From positions 1 through 64,000 of the forward strand of contig NZ_JPJE01000027.1 in assembly GCF_000765215.1 (NCBI RefSeq): a stretch of 64,000 nucleotides of DNA, read 5' to 3'. The notes under the pieces were generated by a model. The model was given only the letters and a program-made list of their open reading frames with translations. It made no database searches and had not been told where the DNA came from. The DNA comes from Eubacterium sp. ER2 (GTDB lineage: Bacteria; Bacillota; Clostridia; Lachnospirales; Lachnospiraceae). Made by a program: the position numbers and the translations under genes. Below, in pieces: positions 18,837-29,009 of this stretch; position 1 is the first letter of the stretch; each line of letters starts with the position of its first letter.

Positions 18837-18868
18837 AAGGCAGAGGTTTTAACCTCTGCCTTTTTAAC
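18837..18868 (+). terminator. Rho-independent terminator after jag
   Basis: AAGGCAGAGGTT (18837-18848) pairs exactly with AACCTCTGCCTT (18851-18862), with a 2-base loop and a T tract. Confidence 0.9.
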
Positions 18869-18890
18869 TCCGGGGAAAGGAGAAACGAGG

Positions 18891-20288
18891 ATGTACAGTG
18901 AAAGCAGTACCATCGCCGCCATATCCACCTCCATGTCCGAGGCTGGCATAGGGATTGTAAGGATGAGCGGGGAGGAGTCATTTGAGATTGCGGACAGGAT
19001 CTACAGAGGAAAAAGGAACAAGAAGCTCTCAGAGCAGAAATCCCACACGATCCACTACGGGTATATAGAGGAAGACGGGGAGACCATAGACGAAGTCCTT
19101 GTCATGCTCATGAGAGGGCCTCACACCTTTACCGGCGAGGACACAGTGGAGATCAACTGCCACGGCGGAGTCTACGTCCTCCGAAGAGTGCTGGAGGCGT
19201 GTCTGCGGGGAGGGGCCAGGCCGGCCCAGCCGGGTGAATTTACAAAGAGAGCCTTCCTGAACGGCAAGCTGGATCTCTCCCAGGCGGAGGCGGTCATCGA
19301 CGTGATCCAGTCCCGGAATGACTACGCTCTGAAGAGTTCTGTCAGTCAGCTGAAGGGAAGCGTGAAGAGGAAGGTGGAGGAGATACGCAGCAAAATCCTC
19401 TATCACACTGCCTTCATTGAGTCTGCCCTGGATGACCCGGAGCATATCAGCATAGACGGGTACGGACAGACTCTGGAGAGGGATGTTGAGGAGCTGCTGG
19501 ATGAAATTCAGAGACTTCTGGACTCTGCGGACGACGGCCGTATCATGAAAGAGGGAGTGCAGACCGTGATCGTGGGAAAGCCCAACGCGGGAAAGTCCTC
19601 CGTACTGAATATGCTCCTGGGAGAGGAGAGGGCCATCGTCACAGATATAGCCGGAACTACCAGGGATATCCTGCAGGAGCACATGAATCTGCACGGTATT
19701 TCCCTGAACATTGTGGATACGGCGGGGATCAGAAAGACCGACGACAAGGTGGAAAAAATCGGTGTGGACAGAGCCCTGAGCCAGGCCAGGGAGGCGGATC
19801 TCATCATTTACGTGGTGGATTCCTCCCTGCCCCTGGATGAAAACGACCGGAAGATCTTCCGGTTTATCGCCGGAAAGAAATCCATCATTCTTCTCAATAA
19901 ATCGGACCTGGCACGAAGGACAGGAGATGAGGAGATCCGGCAGATGTGCAGGGAGCAGGGAATGGAGGAGCCCCCTGTCCTGTCTGTCTCCGCAAAGGAG
20001 GAAGAGGGGATAGAGGAGTTGGAGCAGGCTGTGAAGGAGATGTTCTATCACGGCGACATTTCCTTTAACAGTGAAGTGTATATCACAAACGCAAGGCAGA
20101 AGCATGCGCTGGAGAGCGCACGCCAGAGCCTGGAAAAGGTATTGGAGAGTATTCATATGGACATGCCGGAGGATTTTTATTCTATAGATCTGATGGATGC
20201 CTATGAGTCTCTTGGAACGATCACAGGAGAGACAGTAGGAGAGGATCTTGTCAATGAAATTTTCAGTAAATTCTGTATGGGAAAATAA
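18891..20288 (+). CDS. mnmE: tRNA modification GTPase MnmE
   Basis: 465 residues. The N-terminal tetrahydrofolate-binding domain, helical domain and inserted G domain are all present: GKPNAGKSS near residue 229, [14 protein letters not shown] and NKSDLA. The C-terminal FCMGK supplies the conserved cysteine. With MnmG it adds the carboxymethylaminomethyl group to wobble U34 of several tRNAs. The 3' end overlaps mnmG by 35 bases, suggesting coupled synthesis of the two partners. Confidence 0.98.
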   Translation: MYSESSTIAAISTSMSEAGIGIVRMSGEESFEIADRIYRGKRNKKLSEQKSHTIHYGYIEEDGETIDEVLVMLMRGPHTFTGEDTVEINCHGGVYVLRRVLEACLRGGARPAQPGEFTKRAFLNGKLDLSQAEAVIDVIQSRNDYALKSSVSQLKGSVKRKVEEIRSKILYHTAFIESALDDPEHISIDGYGQTLERDVEELLDEIQRLLDSADDGRIMKEGVQTVIVGKPNAGKSSVLNMLLGEERAIVTDIAGTTRDILQEHMNLHGISLNIVDTAGIRKTDDKVEKIGVDRALSQAREADLIIYVVDSSLPLDENDRKIFRFIAGKKSIILLNKSDLARRTGDEEIRQMCREQGMEEPPVLSVSAKEEEGIEELEQAVKEMFYHGDISFNSEVYITNARQKHALESARQSLEKVLESIHMDMPEDFYSIDLMDAYESLGTITGETVGEDLVNEIFSKFCMGK

Positions 20289-22176
20289 GGATCACTATGA
20301 CGTGGCGGTTATCGGGGCCGGCCATGCCGGCTGTGAGGCTGCCCTTGCCTGCGCGAGGCTCGGGCTTCGGACTATTGTGTTCACGGTCAGCGTGGACAGC
20401 ATTGCCCTCATGCCCTGCAATCCGAATATAGGGGGAACCTCAAAGGGACATCTGGTGCGGGAGGTGGACGCCCTGGGAGGAGAGATGGGAAAGGTCATTG
20501 ACCGCACTTTTATCCAGTCCAAGATGCTCAATAAGTCAAAGGGCCCTGCCGTTCACTCTCTTCGGGCTCAGGCCGACAAGGCCCTCTACAGCAGGACTAT
20601 GCGCCAGGTTCTGGAAAATCAGGAGAACCTGGAGATCAAGCAGGCGGAAGTGGTGAACATCCTGACAGAGGATGTGGATGGCAGAAAAAAAGTGACCGGC
20701 GTGCAGACCTACTCCGGCGCCATTTTCCGGTGCCAGGCAGTCGTGCTCTGTACAGGCACCTACCTGAAGGCCAGGTGTATCTATGGGGATGTGAGCACCA
20801 ACACAGGCCCCAATGGCCTCCAGGCCGCCAACTATCTGACAGAGTGCCTGAAGGAGCTGGGCATAAGGATGTATCGCTTCAAGACCGGGACTCCTGCAAG
20901 GATTGACAAAAATACGGTGGATTTCAGCAGGATGGAGGAGCAAAAAGGGGATGAGAGGATTGTTCCCTTCTCTTTCACGACAGATCCGGACAGCATCCAG
21001 AAGGATCAGGTATCCTGCTGGCTCACCTACACGAATGAGAAGACGCATGAGATTATCAGGAAAAATCTGGACAGATCCCCCCTGTTTTCCGGCATGATAG
21101 AGGGAACCGGACCAAGGTACTGTCCCTCCATCGAGGACAAGGTGGTGAAATTCGAGGACAAAAACCGGCATCAGGTCTTCATAGAGCCGGAGGGACTGGA
21201 GACAAACGAGATGTATATAGGCGGTATGTCCAGCTCTCTGCCGGAGGATGTGCAGTATGAGATGTACCGCTCTGTCCCCGGACTTGAACATGCCAGGATC
21301 GTGAGAAACGCCTACGCCATTGAGTACGACTGCATTGACGCCAGGCAGCTTCGCCCCACCCTGGAATTTCGCGCCATAGACGGACTTTTCAGCGGCGGTC
21401 AGTTCAACGGCAGCTCCGGCTACGAGGAGGCGGCGGCGCAGGGACTTCTGGCGGGCATCAATGCGGCCAGGAAGCTGCAGGGGAAAGAGGGCATTATCCT
21501 GGACAGGTCGGAGGCCTACATCGGTGTGCTTGTGGATGACCTTGTCACCAAGGAGAGCCATGAGCCCTACCGGATGATGACCTCCAGGGCAGAGTACCGC
21601 CTTTTGCTCAGGCAGGATAACGCGGACCAGAGACTGACCAGGAAGGGCTACGAGATCGGTCTCATAGACAAGGCGAGATACGACAGGCTGCTGAAAAAGG
21701 AAGAACTTATCCGCAAGGAGACGGAGCGCCTGAAGAGGACCTATGTGGGGACTACGGAGGAGGTACAGAATCTTCTGGAGGAACACGGGAGCACACCCCT
21801 CACATCCGGCTCCAACCTGGCGGAGCTCATACGTCGGCCAGAGCTGTCCTACGAAATCCTCACTCCCCTGGACAGTGACAGACCAGAGTTCCCCGATGAC
21901 CTGAGAGAAGAGGTACAGGAACAAGTTAACATAAATATAAAATATGAGGGATACATCTCCAGACAGAAAAAACAGGTAGAGCAGTTCAAAAAGATGGAGA
22001 ACAAGAAAATACCGGAAGATATCGACTATGACAAGGTGAAAAGCCTGCGCATAGAGGCCGTGCAGAAGCTGAAGGAGTATCAGCCCGTGTCATTAGGACA
22101 GGCATCCCGCATATCCGGGGTCTCGCCGGCGGATATTTCCGTGCTTCTTGTCTATATGGAGCAGTTGAAAAGATAG
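20254..22176 (+). CDS. mnmG: tRNA uridine-5-carboxymethylaminomethyl modification enzyme MnmG
   Basis: 640 residues. The FAD-binding motif [14 protein letters not shown] lies near residue 20 and [20 protein letters not shown] follows. Further family blocks are [21 protein letters not shown] and [17 protein letters not shown]-type [14 protein letters not shown]. The ATG at 20254 has AGGAGAGG (20238-20245). MnmG is the FAD/NADH partner of MnmE. The start lies inside the end of mnmE. Confidence 0.98.
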   Translation: MKFSVNSVWENKDHYDVAVIGAGHAGCEAALACARLGLRTIVFTVSVDSIALMPCNPNIGGTSKGHLVREVDALGGEMGKVIDRTFIQSKMLNKSKGPAVHSLRAQADKALYSRTMRQVLENQENLEIKQAEVVNILTEDVDGRKKVTGVQTYSGAIFRCQAVVLCTGTYLKARCIYGDVSTNTGPNGLQAANYLTECLKELGIRMYRFKTGTPARIDKNTVDFSRMEEQKGDERIVPFSFTTDPDSIQKDQVSCWLTYTNEKTHEIIRKNLDRSPLFSGMIEGTGPRYCPSIEDKVVKFEDKNRHQVFIEPEGLETNEMYIGGMSSSLPEDVQYEMYRSVPGLEHARIVRNAYAIEYDCIDARQLRPTLEFRAIDGLFSGGQFNGSSGYEEAAAQGLLAGINAARKLQGKEGIILDRSEAYIGVLVDDLVTKESHEPYRMMTSRAEYRLLLRQDNADQRLTRKGYEIGLIDKARYDRLLKKEELIRKETERLKRTYVGTTEEVQNLLEEHGSTPLTSGSNLAELIRRPELSYEILTPLDSDRPEFPDDLREEVQEQVNINIKYEGYISRQKKQVEQFKKMENKKIPEDIDYDKVKSLRIEAVQKLKEYQPVSLGQASRISGVSPADISVLLVYMEQLKR

Positions 22177-22200
22177 AGAGTAATAACAGCAGGAGATTTT

Positions 22201-22917
22201 ATGGAAGAGAGAATATTTGATAGAAAACTGAATCAGCTTGGGATCGTCCTGACGGAGGAAATGAAGGAGCAGTTTGACAGGTATTATGAGATGCTTGTGG
22301 AGTGGAACAAAGTGATGAATCTTACAGGGATCACGGACTATGACGAGGTAAATGACAAGCATTTTCTTGACAGCCTGGCTATCGCGAAGGTGCAGGATAT
22401 GGGGAAGATATCCACAGTGATTGACATTGGAACGGGAGCCGGCTTTCCGGGGATTCCCCTGAAGATCGTTTATCCCCACCTGAAGGTCACACTTCTGGAC
22501 TCTCTAAACAAGAGAATTAAATTTTTGAACTGTGTGATCCAGGAGCTTTCTTTGGAGAATATCACTGCTCTTCACGGAAGAGCGGAGGATTATGCGAAAA
22601 AGGCAGAGTACAGAGAAAGCTATGATCTCTGCGTGTCCAGGGCAGTCGCCAATCTGGCAACTCTCTCAGAGTACTGCCTTCCCTATGTAGAGAAGGGAGG
22701 GCTCTTTATCTCCTACAAATCCGGGGAGATCGATGAGGAGCTGCAAAGGTCGGAAAAGGCGTTTCCCATCCTTGGAGGAAAGGTTGAGTCGGTAGAGAAA
22801 TTCTGCCTGCCGGACAGTGATATTGCCCGATCCTTTGTGAAAATCAGAAAAGAAAGAAATACTCCCGGTAAGTTTCCCAGAAAAGCCGGACTTCCTGCAA
22901 AAGAACCGCTGCACTAG
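22201..22917 (+). CDS. rsmG: 16S rRNA (guanine-N7) methyltransferase RsmG
   Basis: 238 residues with the SAM-binding motif IDIGTGAGFPGIPL and later DSLNKRIKFL, typical of RsmG/GidB, which methylates G527 of 16S rRNA. AGGAG precedes the ATG by 8 bases. It completes the mnmE-mnmG-rsmG set. The final codons and stop lie inside the terminator hairpin. Confidence 0.97.
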   Translation: MEERIFDRKLNQLGIVLTEEMKEQFDRYYEMLVEWNKVMNLTGITDYDEVNDKHFLDSLAIAKVQDMGKISTVIDIGTGAGFPGIPLKIVYPHLKVTLLDSLNKRIKFLNCVIQELSLENITALHGRAEDYAKKAEYRESYDLCVSRAVANLATLSEYCLPYVEKGGLFISYKSGEIDEELQRSEKAFPILGGKVESVEKFCLPDSDIARSFVKIRKERNTPGKFPRKAGLPAKEPLH

Positions 22918-22933
22918 CAGCGGTTCTTTTTAT
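22901..22933. terminator. Terminator overlapping the rsmG stop codon
   Basis: AAGAACCGCTGC (22901-22912) pairs exactly with GCAGCGGTTCTT (22917-22928) around the loop ACTA, followed by T-rich sequence. The rsmG stop TAG (22915-22917) sits in the loop. It can also stop readthrough from the convergent hydrolase gene. Confidence 0.9.
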
Positions 22934-22972
22934 ATCTATACTTATATATTTACCTCTATCCTATACTTTTCT

Positions 22973-23929
22973 CTATTCTATATTGAGGCAGATCTTTATT
23001 TGTTCCAGCAGCTTGTCTGGCGTCTCAAGCTGCGGCAGATACCCGGCTTCTGAAAGGCTGAATATCTCGATTGAGGGGAGAAGCTTTTGATATTCTTCAG
23101 CTTCGCTTTTATTCTTCTCGTCTGTCCCTGTTATAATAAATATGCTGTTGGAGAGATCCTTCAGATACAGCATTATATTTGCAGTCAGATAATTTCCGCT
23201 GAGGCTTGCAAACAGATACTTGGATGATGAATTTCCATAGTGAGCGGTCTCGTAGTAAGTCATAATATCTTCGTGTCTGATTTTACTCTTATCGAAGAAG
23301 TAGTGTTCTCTGAAAAGCTTCTCTATATTATCCTTTCTGACAAGTATGTTGTAGAGAAGGGTTCCAACAAGAGGCAGGAGAATGAGTTTTGTCAGTATAC
23401 GACTCCTGTTGGTAGGAATATGGGCTGTCGTATATATATCAGCTGGGTTTATCATAATAATATTGCCGATGATATTGCTGCTGTTTTGACAGGCACCCAG
23501 AATAAAGGAGGAGGATTGTCCGGTTACAATCACATCACTCTTCTCTTTTATAATGTTTTTGATAAAGTCGTTAACGAGTTGCACATACAGATAGTTTGTG
23601 TATGTGAGATTGGGCTTTTCAGAGCGCCCGCACCCAAGGAGATCCAGTGTATAAACAGTCCTGCTCTCTGAAAGAGTCTTGACAATATTTTTCCACTCGT
23701 ACTCTGAACTTGAGGTGTTTAAATCATGTATAAGCAGTACAGGAGTACCCTGTCCCTGTTTTGTGTAAAATATTTTGCCAAATTTCCAGTCATAATAAGT
23801 CTCGGTTTCGGGTTTAAGTAAATGATCTATTGTAGCCGAAATATATATTGCCTTATTTATAAGATGTATGCCAACGGAAGTTGCCCCGGCAAGAACAGTT
23901 GTAATAGTAAGGACCTTTTTCCAACTCAT
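22973..23929 (-). CDS. Alpha/beta hydrolase, membrane-anchored
   Basis: 318 residues. A single hydrophobic N-terminal segment (residues 3-25) probably anchors the protein. An alpha/beta-hydrolase core follows with VLLIHDLNTSSSEYEW (oxyanion region), LDLLGCGRSEKP and the nucleophile elbow VTGQSSSFILG. The elbow is GxSxS rather than the usual GxSxG. The ATG at 23929 follows AAGGAG. Substrate unknown. It lies just upstream of the parS sites and is transcribed away from parA. Confidence 0.8.
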   Translation of the reverse strand: MSWKKVLTITTVLAGATSVGIHLINKAIYISATIDHLLKPETETYYDWKFGKIFYTKQGQGTPVLLIHDLNTSSSEYEWKNIVKTLSESRTVYTLDLLGCGRSEKPNLTYTNYLYVQLVNDFIKNIIKEKSDVIVTGQSSSFILGACQNSSNIIGNIIMINPADIYTTAHIPTNRSRILTKLILLPLVGTLLYNILVRKDNIEKLFREHYFFDKSKIRHEDIMTYYETAHYGNSSSKYLFASLSGNYLTANIMLYLKDLSNSIFIITGTDEKNKSEAEEYQKLLPSIEIFSLSEAGYLPQLETPDKLLEQIKICLNIE

Positions 23930-24005
23930 GAGAATTCTCCTTTCCATGATTATACTAATAGTTTATCATATCTCAGGACAGAACTAAAGGAATATCTGAA
24001 TAAAA

Positions 24006-24021
24006 TGTTTCACGTGAAACA
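24006..24021. other. parS: parS site 1
   Basis: Perfect 16-bp palindrome TGTTTCACGTGAAACA, the Firmicutes ParB-binding consensus, 179 bp before parA. Confidence 0.97.
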
Positions 24022-24081
24022 TCAGAACCTGCTGTTTGAATTTTAGACTTAACCAGAAATAAAAAATATCCAAAAGCAATA

Positions 24082-24097
24082 TGTTTCACGTGAAACA
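24082..24097. other. parS: parS site 2
   Basis: Identical 16-bp palindrome TGTTTCACGTGAAACA, 76 bp from site 1. Confidence 0.97.
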
Positions 24098-24119
24098 TTT
24101 ATGGAAAACAGAAAAAATA

Positions 24120-24135
24120 TGTTTCACGTGAAACA
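24120..24135. other. parS: parS site 3
   Basis: Third identical 16-bp copy, 38 bp from site 2 and 65 bp before the parA start. Besides seeding the partition complex it may let ParB repress parAB. Confidence 0.97.
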
Positions 24136-24199
24136 TATTCTGGAATATGGAAGAGAAAAGTGATATACTATTAATAATCACTGAGAGAGGTAAAGCAAA

Positions 24200-24964
24200 A
24201 TGGGAAGAATAATAGCAATCGCCAATCAGAAAGGCGGAGTTGGAAAAACAACAACAGCCATCAATCTTTCAGCATGTCTTGCGGAAAAAGGAAAAAAAGT
24301 TCTTTCAATCGATATGGATCCCCAGGGGAATATGACCAGCGGATTGGGCGTTGACAAAGACAGCGTTGAAAAGACAGTGTATGATCTCATTATAGGTGAA
24401 GCACAGATAGAAGAGATAATCTGCAAGAATGTATTGGAAAATCTGGATGTTCTGCCGACAAATATAGATCTTTCAGCTGCTGAGATAGAATTGATAGGTA
24501 TTGACAACAAGGAATACATCATTAAGAATGAAGTTGATAAAGTAAAAGACAACTATGATTTTGTTATTATCGATTGTCCGCCTTCCCTGAGTATGCTGAC
24601 GATCAATGCGATGACGACGGCAGACTCGGTACTTGTACCTATTCAATGTGAATACTATGCACTGGAAGGTTTGAGCCAGCTCATACATACGATAGAGCTT
24701 GTGAAAGAACGTTTGAATTCAAACCTGGAAATAGAAGGTGTCGTATTTACAATGTATGATGCCAGGACAAATCTTTCTCTTCAAGTTGTTGAAAACGTGA
24801 AGGATAATTTAAACCAGAATATCTACAAGACGATTATACCAAGAAATATTCGGCTGGCAGAGGCGCCCAGCTATGGTATGCCTATCAATCAGTATGACCC
24901 AAAATCATCCGGAGCTGAGAGCTACAGACTTCTTGCGGATGAAGTGATAGAGAGAGAAGAGTAG
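24200..24964 (+). CDS. parA: Chromosome partitioning ATPase ParA/Soj
   Basis: 254 residues. The deviant Walker A motif NQKGGVGKTTTAINL begins at residue 9, Walker A' is VIIDCPPSL and the C-terminal block is PRNIRLAEAPSYG, all typical of chromosomal Soj. It acts with ParB and parS in origin segregation and also controls DnaA in Bacillus. AGAGAGG precedes the ATG. It is followed by parB after 23 bp. Confidence 0.97.
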   Translation: MGRIIAIANQKGGVGKTTTAINLSACLAEKGKKVLSIDMDPQGNMTSGLGVDKDSVEKTVYDLIIGEAQIEEIICKNVLENLDVLPTNIDLSAAEIELIGIDNKEYIIKNEVDKVKDNYDFVIIDCPPSLSMLTINAMTTADSVLVPIQCEYYALEGLSQLIHTIELVKERLNSNLEIEGVVFTMYDARTNLSLQVVENVKDNLNQNIYKTIIPRNIRLAEAPSYGMPINQYDPKSSGAESYRLLADEVIEREE

Positions 24965-24987
24965 CACTAAAAAAGTGGAGGAAACAT

Positions 24988-25905
24988 ATGGCGGCAAAAA
25001 GAATGGGGCTGGGAAAAGGGCTGGATAGTCTGATCCCAGATAACAAATCTGCGAAGACGCCGAAGACGGAAAAAAAGAAGGCAGAGGAGACCGCAGAACT
25101 GAAAAGCGGCGAGCAGATGATGAAGATCAATATGGTGGAGCCTAACAGGGATCAGCCGAGAAGAAATTTTGAGGAGGATGCGCTCCTTGAACTGGCTGAC
25201 TCCATTAAACAGTACGGTGTGCTCCAGCCTCTGATCGTCAGAAAGAGAAATGATTACTATGAGATCATTGCGGGCGAGAGAAGATGGCGGGCCGCAAAAA
25301 TGGCGGGAGTAAAGGAAGTTCCTGTCATTATAAAAGAATATAATGAGCAGGAAATCCTGGAGATCGCGCTCATTGAGAACATTCAGAGAGAAAACCTCAA
25401 TCCCATCGAGGAAGCTATGGCCTTTAAAAAACTCCTTGAGGAGTTCAACCTGAAGCAGGATGAGGTGGCGGAGAGAGTCTCAAAGAGCAGAACGGCTGTC
25501 ACAAACTCTATGCGTCTTCTGAAGCTGGATCAGAGAGTACAGCAGATGATCATAGACGATATGATCAGCACAGGGCATGCGAGAGCGCTTCTCGCCATCG
25601 ACGACCCGGAGCAGCAGTATGCACTGGCCAACAAGATCTTTGATGAGAAGTTGAGCGTCCGTGAGACTGAAAAGCTTATCAAGGAGATCAAAAACCCGAA
25701 AAAGCCCAAAGAAAAGAAGGCTGTTGAGAACGCCTTCATATATGAAGACATAGAAGATAAGATGAAGCAGGTACTGGGAACAAAGGTTCATGTGGCGTCA
25801 AAGGGAAAAGGAAAAGGAAAAATAGAAATAGAATATTATTCGGACAAGGAATTAGAACGTATGTTCGACATGATCATGTCCATAGGAAAAGGAGAACAGA
25901 TTTAA
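24988..25905 (+). CDS. parB: Chromosome partitioning protein ParB/Spo0J
   Basis: 305 residues. The N-terminus MAAKRMGLGKGLDSLIP is the ParA-stimulating tail. The CTP-binding domain carries AGERRWRAAKMAG and ENIQRENLNP. A helix-turn-helix (DEVAERVSKSRTAVTNSMRL) and C-terminal dimer domain follow. Three cognate parS sites lie upstream of parA. The stop shares one base with the start of the next gene. Confidence 0.97.
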   Translation: MAAKRMGLGKGLDSLIPDNKSAKTPKTEKKKAEETAELKSGEQMMKINMVEPNRDQPRRNFEEDALLELADSIKQYGVLQPLIVRKRNDYYEIIAGERRWRAAKMAGVKEVPVIIKEYNEQEILEIALIENIQRENLNPIEEAMAFKKLLEEFNLKQDEVAERVSKSRTAVTNSMRLLKLDQRVQQMIIDDMISTGHARALLAIDDPEQQYALANKIFDEKLSVRETEKLIKEIKNPKKPKEKKAVENAFIYEDIEDKMKQVLGTKVHVASKGKGKGKIEIEYYSDKELERMFDMIMSIGKGEQI

Positions 25906-26480
25906 TGGAAAGCGCAATCTTGGCAAAATTGGGGATTGATCCGGCATTTATCTTTCTTTTTATGCTGATACTGATCATTGCCCTTTTTGTACTGTACGTG
26001 AATGTCAGTATGAAATATGACCGGCTGAAAAACAGCTACAACTCGTTTATGAAGGGGAAAGATGGAAAGACTTTAGAGGAGAGTCTCCTCTCCAAATTTT
26101 CTGAGATAGACGGGCTTGCAAAGCTCACTAAGCAGAACAGACAGGATGTCAAGGACATTTACCGCAAGATGGAGAAGGACTTCAAAAAAGTCGGCATCGT
26201 CAAGTATGACGCATTTAACGAGATGGGCGGCAAACTGAGCTTTGCCCTGGCCATGCTGGACGGGAACAACAGCGGATGGGTGATCAACGCCATGCACAGC
26301 AGAGAAGGCTGCTATACCTATATAAAAGAGATCGTCAAAGGAGAGAGCTACGTGGAGTTGGCAGAAGAGGAGACGGAGGCTCTTGACCGCGCGATCTTCA
26401 GCGAGGCCTACAGCATGGATGTAAAGGAAACAAAGGACAACAAGAAGAGAACGAATAAGAGTGAAAAGGATGAGGTGTAA
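25905..26480 (+). CDS. DUF4446 membrane-anchored protein
   Basis: 191 residues: one N-terminal membrane helix (about residues 15-33), a coiled-coil-like stretch, then the DUF4446 core (VGIVKYDAFNEMGGKLSFAL, LDGNNSGWVINAMHSREGC). The tail is rich in Lys/Glu. The ATG overlaps the parB stop by one base, so translation is probably coupled. This gene follows parB in many clostridia; its function is unknown. Confidence 0.85.
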   Translation: MESAILAKLGIDPAFIFLFMLILIIALFVLYVNVSMKYDRLKNSYNSFMKGKDGKTLEESLLSKFSEIDGLAKLTKQNRQDVKDIYRKMEKDFKKVGIVKYDAFNEMGGKLSFALAMLDGNNSGWVINAMHSREGCYTYIKEIVKGESYVELAEEETEALDRAIFSEAYSMDVKETKDNKKRTNKSEKDEV

Positions 26481-26483
26481 GAA

Positions 26484-27770
26484 ATGCTTGATATCAAATT
26501 TGTAAGAAATAACCCGGATGTAGTAAAAGAGAATATAAAAAAGAAATTCCAGGATGAGAAGCTTCCCCTTGTGGATGAGGTTCTAGAGCTGGATAAGAGA
26601 AACAGGGAGATCAAGCAGGAGGTAGAGGCCCTGCGAGCTGAGAGAAACAAGATTTCAAAGGAAATCGGCGCCTGCATGGCACAGGGAAAGAAGGAGGAGG
26701 CCGAGGAGCTGAAGAAAAAAGTCCAGGTCAACGCCGACAGAGTGGAAAGCCTTTCTGCTGAGGAGAAGGATGTGGAGGCAAACATCAAAAAGATCATGAT
26801 GACTATTCCGAATATCATCGATCCCTCTGTACCTATCGGAAAGGATGACAGCGAGAATGTGGAGATTGAGAAGTTCGGCGATCCGGTAGTTCCGGATTTT
26901 GAGATTCCTTACCATACAGATATCATGGAGAGCTTTAATGGCATCGATCTGGAGAGCGCCGGAAGAGTGGCCGGAAACGGTTTCTACTATCTAATGGGAG
27001 ACATCGCCAGACTTCACTCCGCAGTCCTGGCCTATGCCAGAGATTTCATGATTGACAGAGGATTTACCTACTGCGTTCCTCCTTTCATGATCAGAAGCAA
27101 TGTAGTGACAGGCGTTATGAGCTTTGCCGAGATGGATTCCATGATGTACAAGATCGAGGGAGAGGATCTGTACCTCATCGGTACAAGCGAGCACTCCATG
27201 ATCGGAAAATTCATCGACACGATGCTGGAGGAGGATCAGCTTCCGCAGACCCTCACATCCTACTCACCCTGCTTCCGCAAGGAGAAGGGAGCACACGGCA
27301 TCGAGGAAAGAGGTGTCTACAGGATCCATCAGTTTGAGAAGCAGGAGATGATCGTTGTCTGCAAGCCCGAGGACAGCATGATGTGGTATGATAAGCTGTG
27401 GCAGAACACAGTGGATCTGTTCCGCTCTCTTGATATCCCCGTGCGCACGCTGGAGTGCTGCTCCGGCGACCTGGCGGATCTGAAGGTGAAATCCTGCGAC
27501 GTGGAGGCGTGGTCCCCGAGACAGAAAAAATATTTTGAGGTGGGAAGCTGCTCCAACCTTGGAGACGCTCAGGCCAGAAGACTTGGCATCCGCGTAAAGG
27601 GAGCAGACGGAAAATATTTTGCCCACACACTGAACAACACAGTAGTAGCGCCGCCGAGAATGTTGATCGCCTTCCTGGAAAACAACCTGCAGGCAGATGG
27701 CTCTGTGAGAATTCCGGAAGTGCTGCGTCCCTACATGGGCGGCCATGATAAGATTGAAAAGAAAAAATAA
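26484..27770 (+). CDS. serS: Seryl-tRNA synthetase
   Basis: 428 residues. The N-terminal long coiled-coil arm (about residues 30-105) is followed by the class II catalytic core: motif 2 CFRKEKGAHG near residue 266, GVYRIHQFEKQEM, and motif 3 NNTVVAPPRMLIAFLEN. It charges tRNA-Ser and Sec-tRNA. It begins 3 bp after the DUF4446 gene, suggesting one transcript from parA onward. Confidence 0.97.
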   Translation: MLDIKFVRNNPDVVKENIKKKFQDEKLPLVDEVLELDKRNREIKQEVEALRAERNKISKEIGACMAQGKKEEAEELKKKVQVNADRVESLSAEEKDVEANIKKIMMTIPNIIDPSVPIGKDDSENVEIEKFGDPVVPDFEIPYHTDIMESFNGIDLESAGRVAGNGFYYLMGDIARLHSAVLAYARDFMIDRGFTYCVPPFMIRSNVVTGVMSFAEMDSMMYKIEGEDLYLIGTSEHSMIGKFIDTMLEEDQLPQTLTSYSPCFRKEKGAHGIEERGVYRIHQFEKQEMIVVCKPEDSMMWYDKLWQNTVDLFRSLDIPVRTLECCSGDLADLKVKSCDVEAWSPRQKKYFEVGSCSNLGDAQARRLGIRVKGADGKYFAHTLNNTVVAPPRMLIAFLENNLQADGSVRIPEVLRPYMGGHDKIEKKK

Positions 27771-27779
27771 AGGTGACAG

Positions 27780-28655
27780 ATGCATAAATATTTAAGGTCA
27801 ATTGGTTATGGCTGTATCAGGTCAAGGACAGAATTAAATGAATTTCTGAAGAGGATAGAAAGCGACTATACCTGCCATGAACTGGTTTCTCTTGACGAGG
27901 AGGCAGACTTCTGCGAATATCAGAGAGAATGTGGGGCAGGTATAGGAGTTGCCGTGTGCGGGGATATGGATATGCGTGAGACATTTTACAGACAGTACTA
28001 TTATCCCTATTTCATCGGAAGCGGCATCTCCTCCTATGCGGACATCGTCGTCGAAAAGCGGATGGACCGGGAGGCCTATGTGGGAATCTGCGAGGACGTG
28101 AAGGTGGGCGTCAGCCTGATCTTCCACCTGCAGAACACTGTGGAGTACATCAAGGAGAGACAGCTCTCCGGAGACAGACTGAAGTTTGGCTCTGTGACGC
28201 TGGCGGGACTTTGCAATTCCGGCACCGTCCTTCTTCCTGTCATGAAGAGCAAGGAGATGGAGCAAAGAAGGCGGGAGGAGTCCCGGAACCGGATGATGCT
28301 CCTGAGCGCGGCCAGAAACGGAGACCAGGCCGCCATGGAGAGTCTGACTCTGGACGATATTGACATCTATACAAAGGTTTCCAGGCGGCTTGTGACAGAG
28401 GATGTGTTCAGCATCGTGGACACCTATTTCATGCCCTACGGGGTGGAGTGTGACAGATACTCCATCCTGGGGGAAATCCTGAGTGTACATAGGATCCAGA
28501 ACCAGGAGACAGGGGAAGACCTCTATGTCATGAAGCTGGATGTGAACGAGCTGGAGTTTGACGTCTGCGTGCCGGCAAAGAATGTCTTCGGCGAACCGGC
28601 CCAGGGACGCCGGTTTAAGGCGAACATGTGGCTCCAGGGAAGGATCAATTTCTAG
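27780..28655 (+). CDS. DUF3881 family protein
   Basis: 291 residues resembling DUF3881, a family I know mainly from Lachnospiraceae, with no known function. No membrane segment or catalytic motif is evident. The central EMEQRRREESRNRMMLL stretch is a charged helix. AAAGGTGAC precedes the ATG. It is last in the parA-parB-DUF4446-serS string and the final chromosomal gene before the tRNA and the ICE. The stop lies within a 24-bp palindrome. Confidence 0.8.
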   Translation: MHKYLRSIGYGCIRSRTELNEFLKRIESDYTCHELVSLDEEADFCEYQRECGAGIGVAVCGDMDMRETFYRQYYYPYFIGSGISSYADIVVEKRMDREAYVGICEDVKVGVSLIFHLQNTVEYIKERQLSGDRLKFGSVTLAGLCNSGTVLLPVMKSKEMEQRRREESRNRMMLLSAARNGDQAAMESLTLDDIDIYTKVSRRLVTEDVFSIVDTYFMPYGVECDRYSILGEILSVHRIQNQETGEDLYVMKLDVNELEFDVCVPAKNVFGEPAQGRRFKANMWLQGRINF

Positions 28656-28665
28656 AAATTGATCC
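28642..28665. repeat. 24-bp perfect palindrome over the DUF3881 stop
   Basis: GGATCAATTTCT is followed directly by its reverse complement. The stop TAG (28653-28655) is in the centre. No T tract follows, so if it is a terminator it is not a standard one. Confidence 0.7.
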
Positions 28666-28920
28666 GGAAATTGAAAATAACTGTTGATTTTAGACCTGCA
28701 AGATGCTAAAATATCTAAGTACGGTATAAATACAGTTATGTTCCCTTAGTAAAATGGATATTACGGATCCCTCCTAAGAGAAAGCCGAGGCATTCCCCAA
28801 AGGGAAAAATGAAAAACAACTTTCAGTTCGAATCTATTCTGAAAAATGCTAATGGTGACAACAAAGCATTCCCCAAATTGGGGAACGTTCTAATGTTACC
28901 AAATCAAAAAAATCTGTAGA
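28666..28920. other. Gene-free spacer with two short dyads
   Basis: Part of the 354-bp gap between DUF3881 and the tRNA gene. I see no coding frame. It has TTCCC-CAAA-GGGAA (28793-28806) and the perfect 17-bp dyad TTCCCCAAATTGGGGAA (28869-28885), both introduced by GCA, which look like paired binding sites of one protein. CCTCCTAAG at 28770-28778 repeats the tRNA anticodon-loop sequence. Confidence 0.5.
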
Positions 28921-28949
28921 TTGACAACTCGAAATAGAGTTGATAATCT
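28921..28949 (+). promoter_or_regulatory. Probable tRNA-Arg promoter
   Basis: TTGACA (28921-28926), 17-base spacer, TAATCT (28944-28949). CAACTC/GAGTTG (28925-28930, 28937-28942) forms a dyad within it. Further on, AAACCC (28978-28983) and GGGTTT (28995-29000) form another dyad just before the tRNA. Confidence 0.55.
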
Positions 28950-29009
28950 TATATATGGCCGAAGGGAAAAATCCCAGAAACCCAGTAAAATCAAGGGTTT
29001 GCGGCATGT

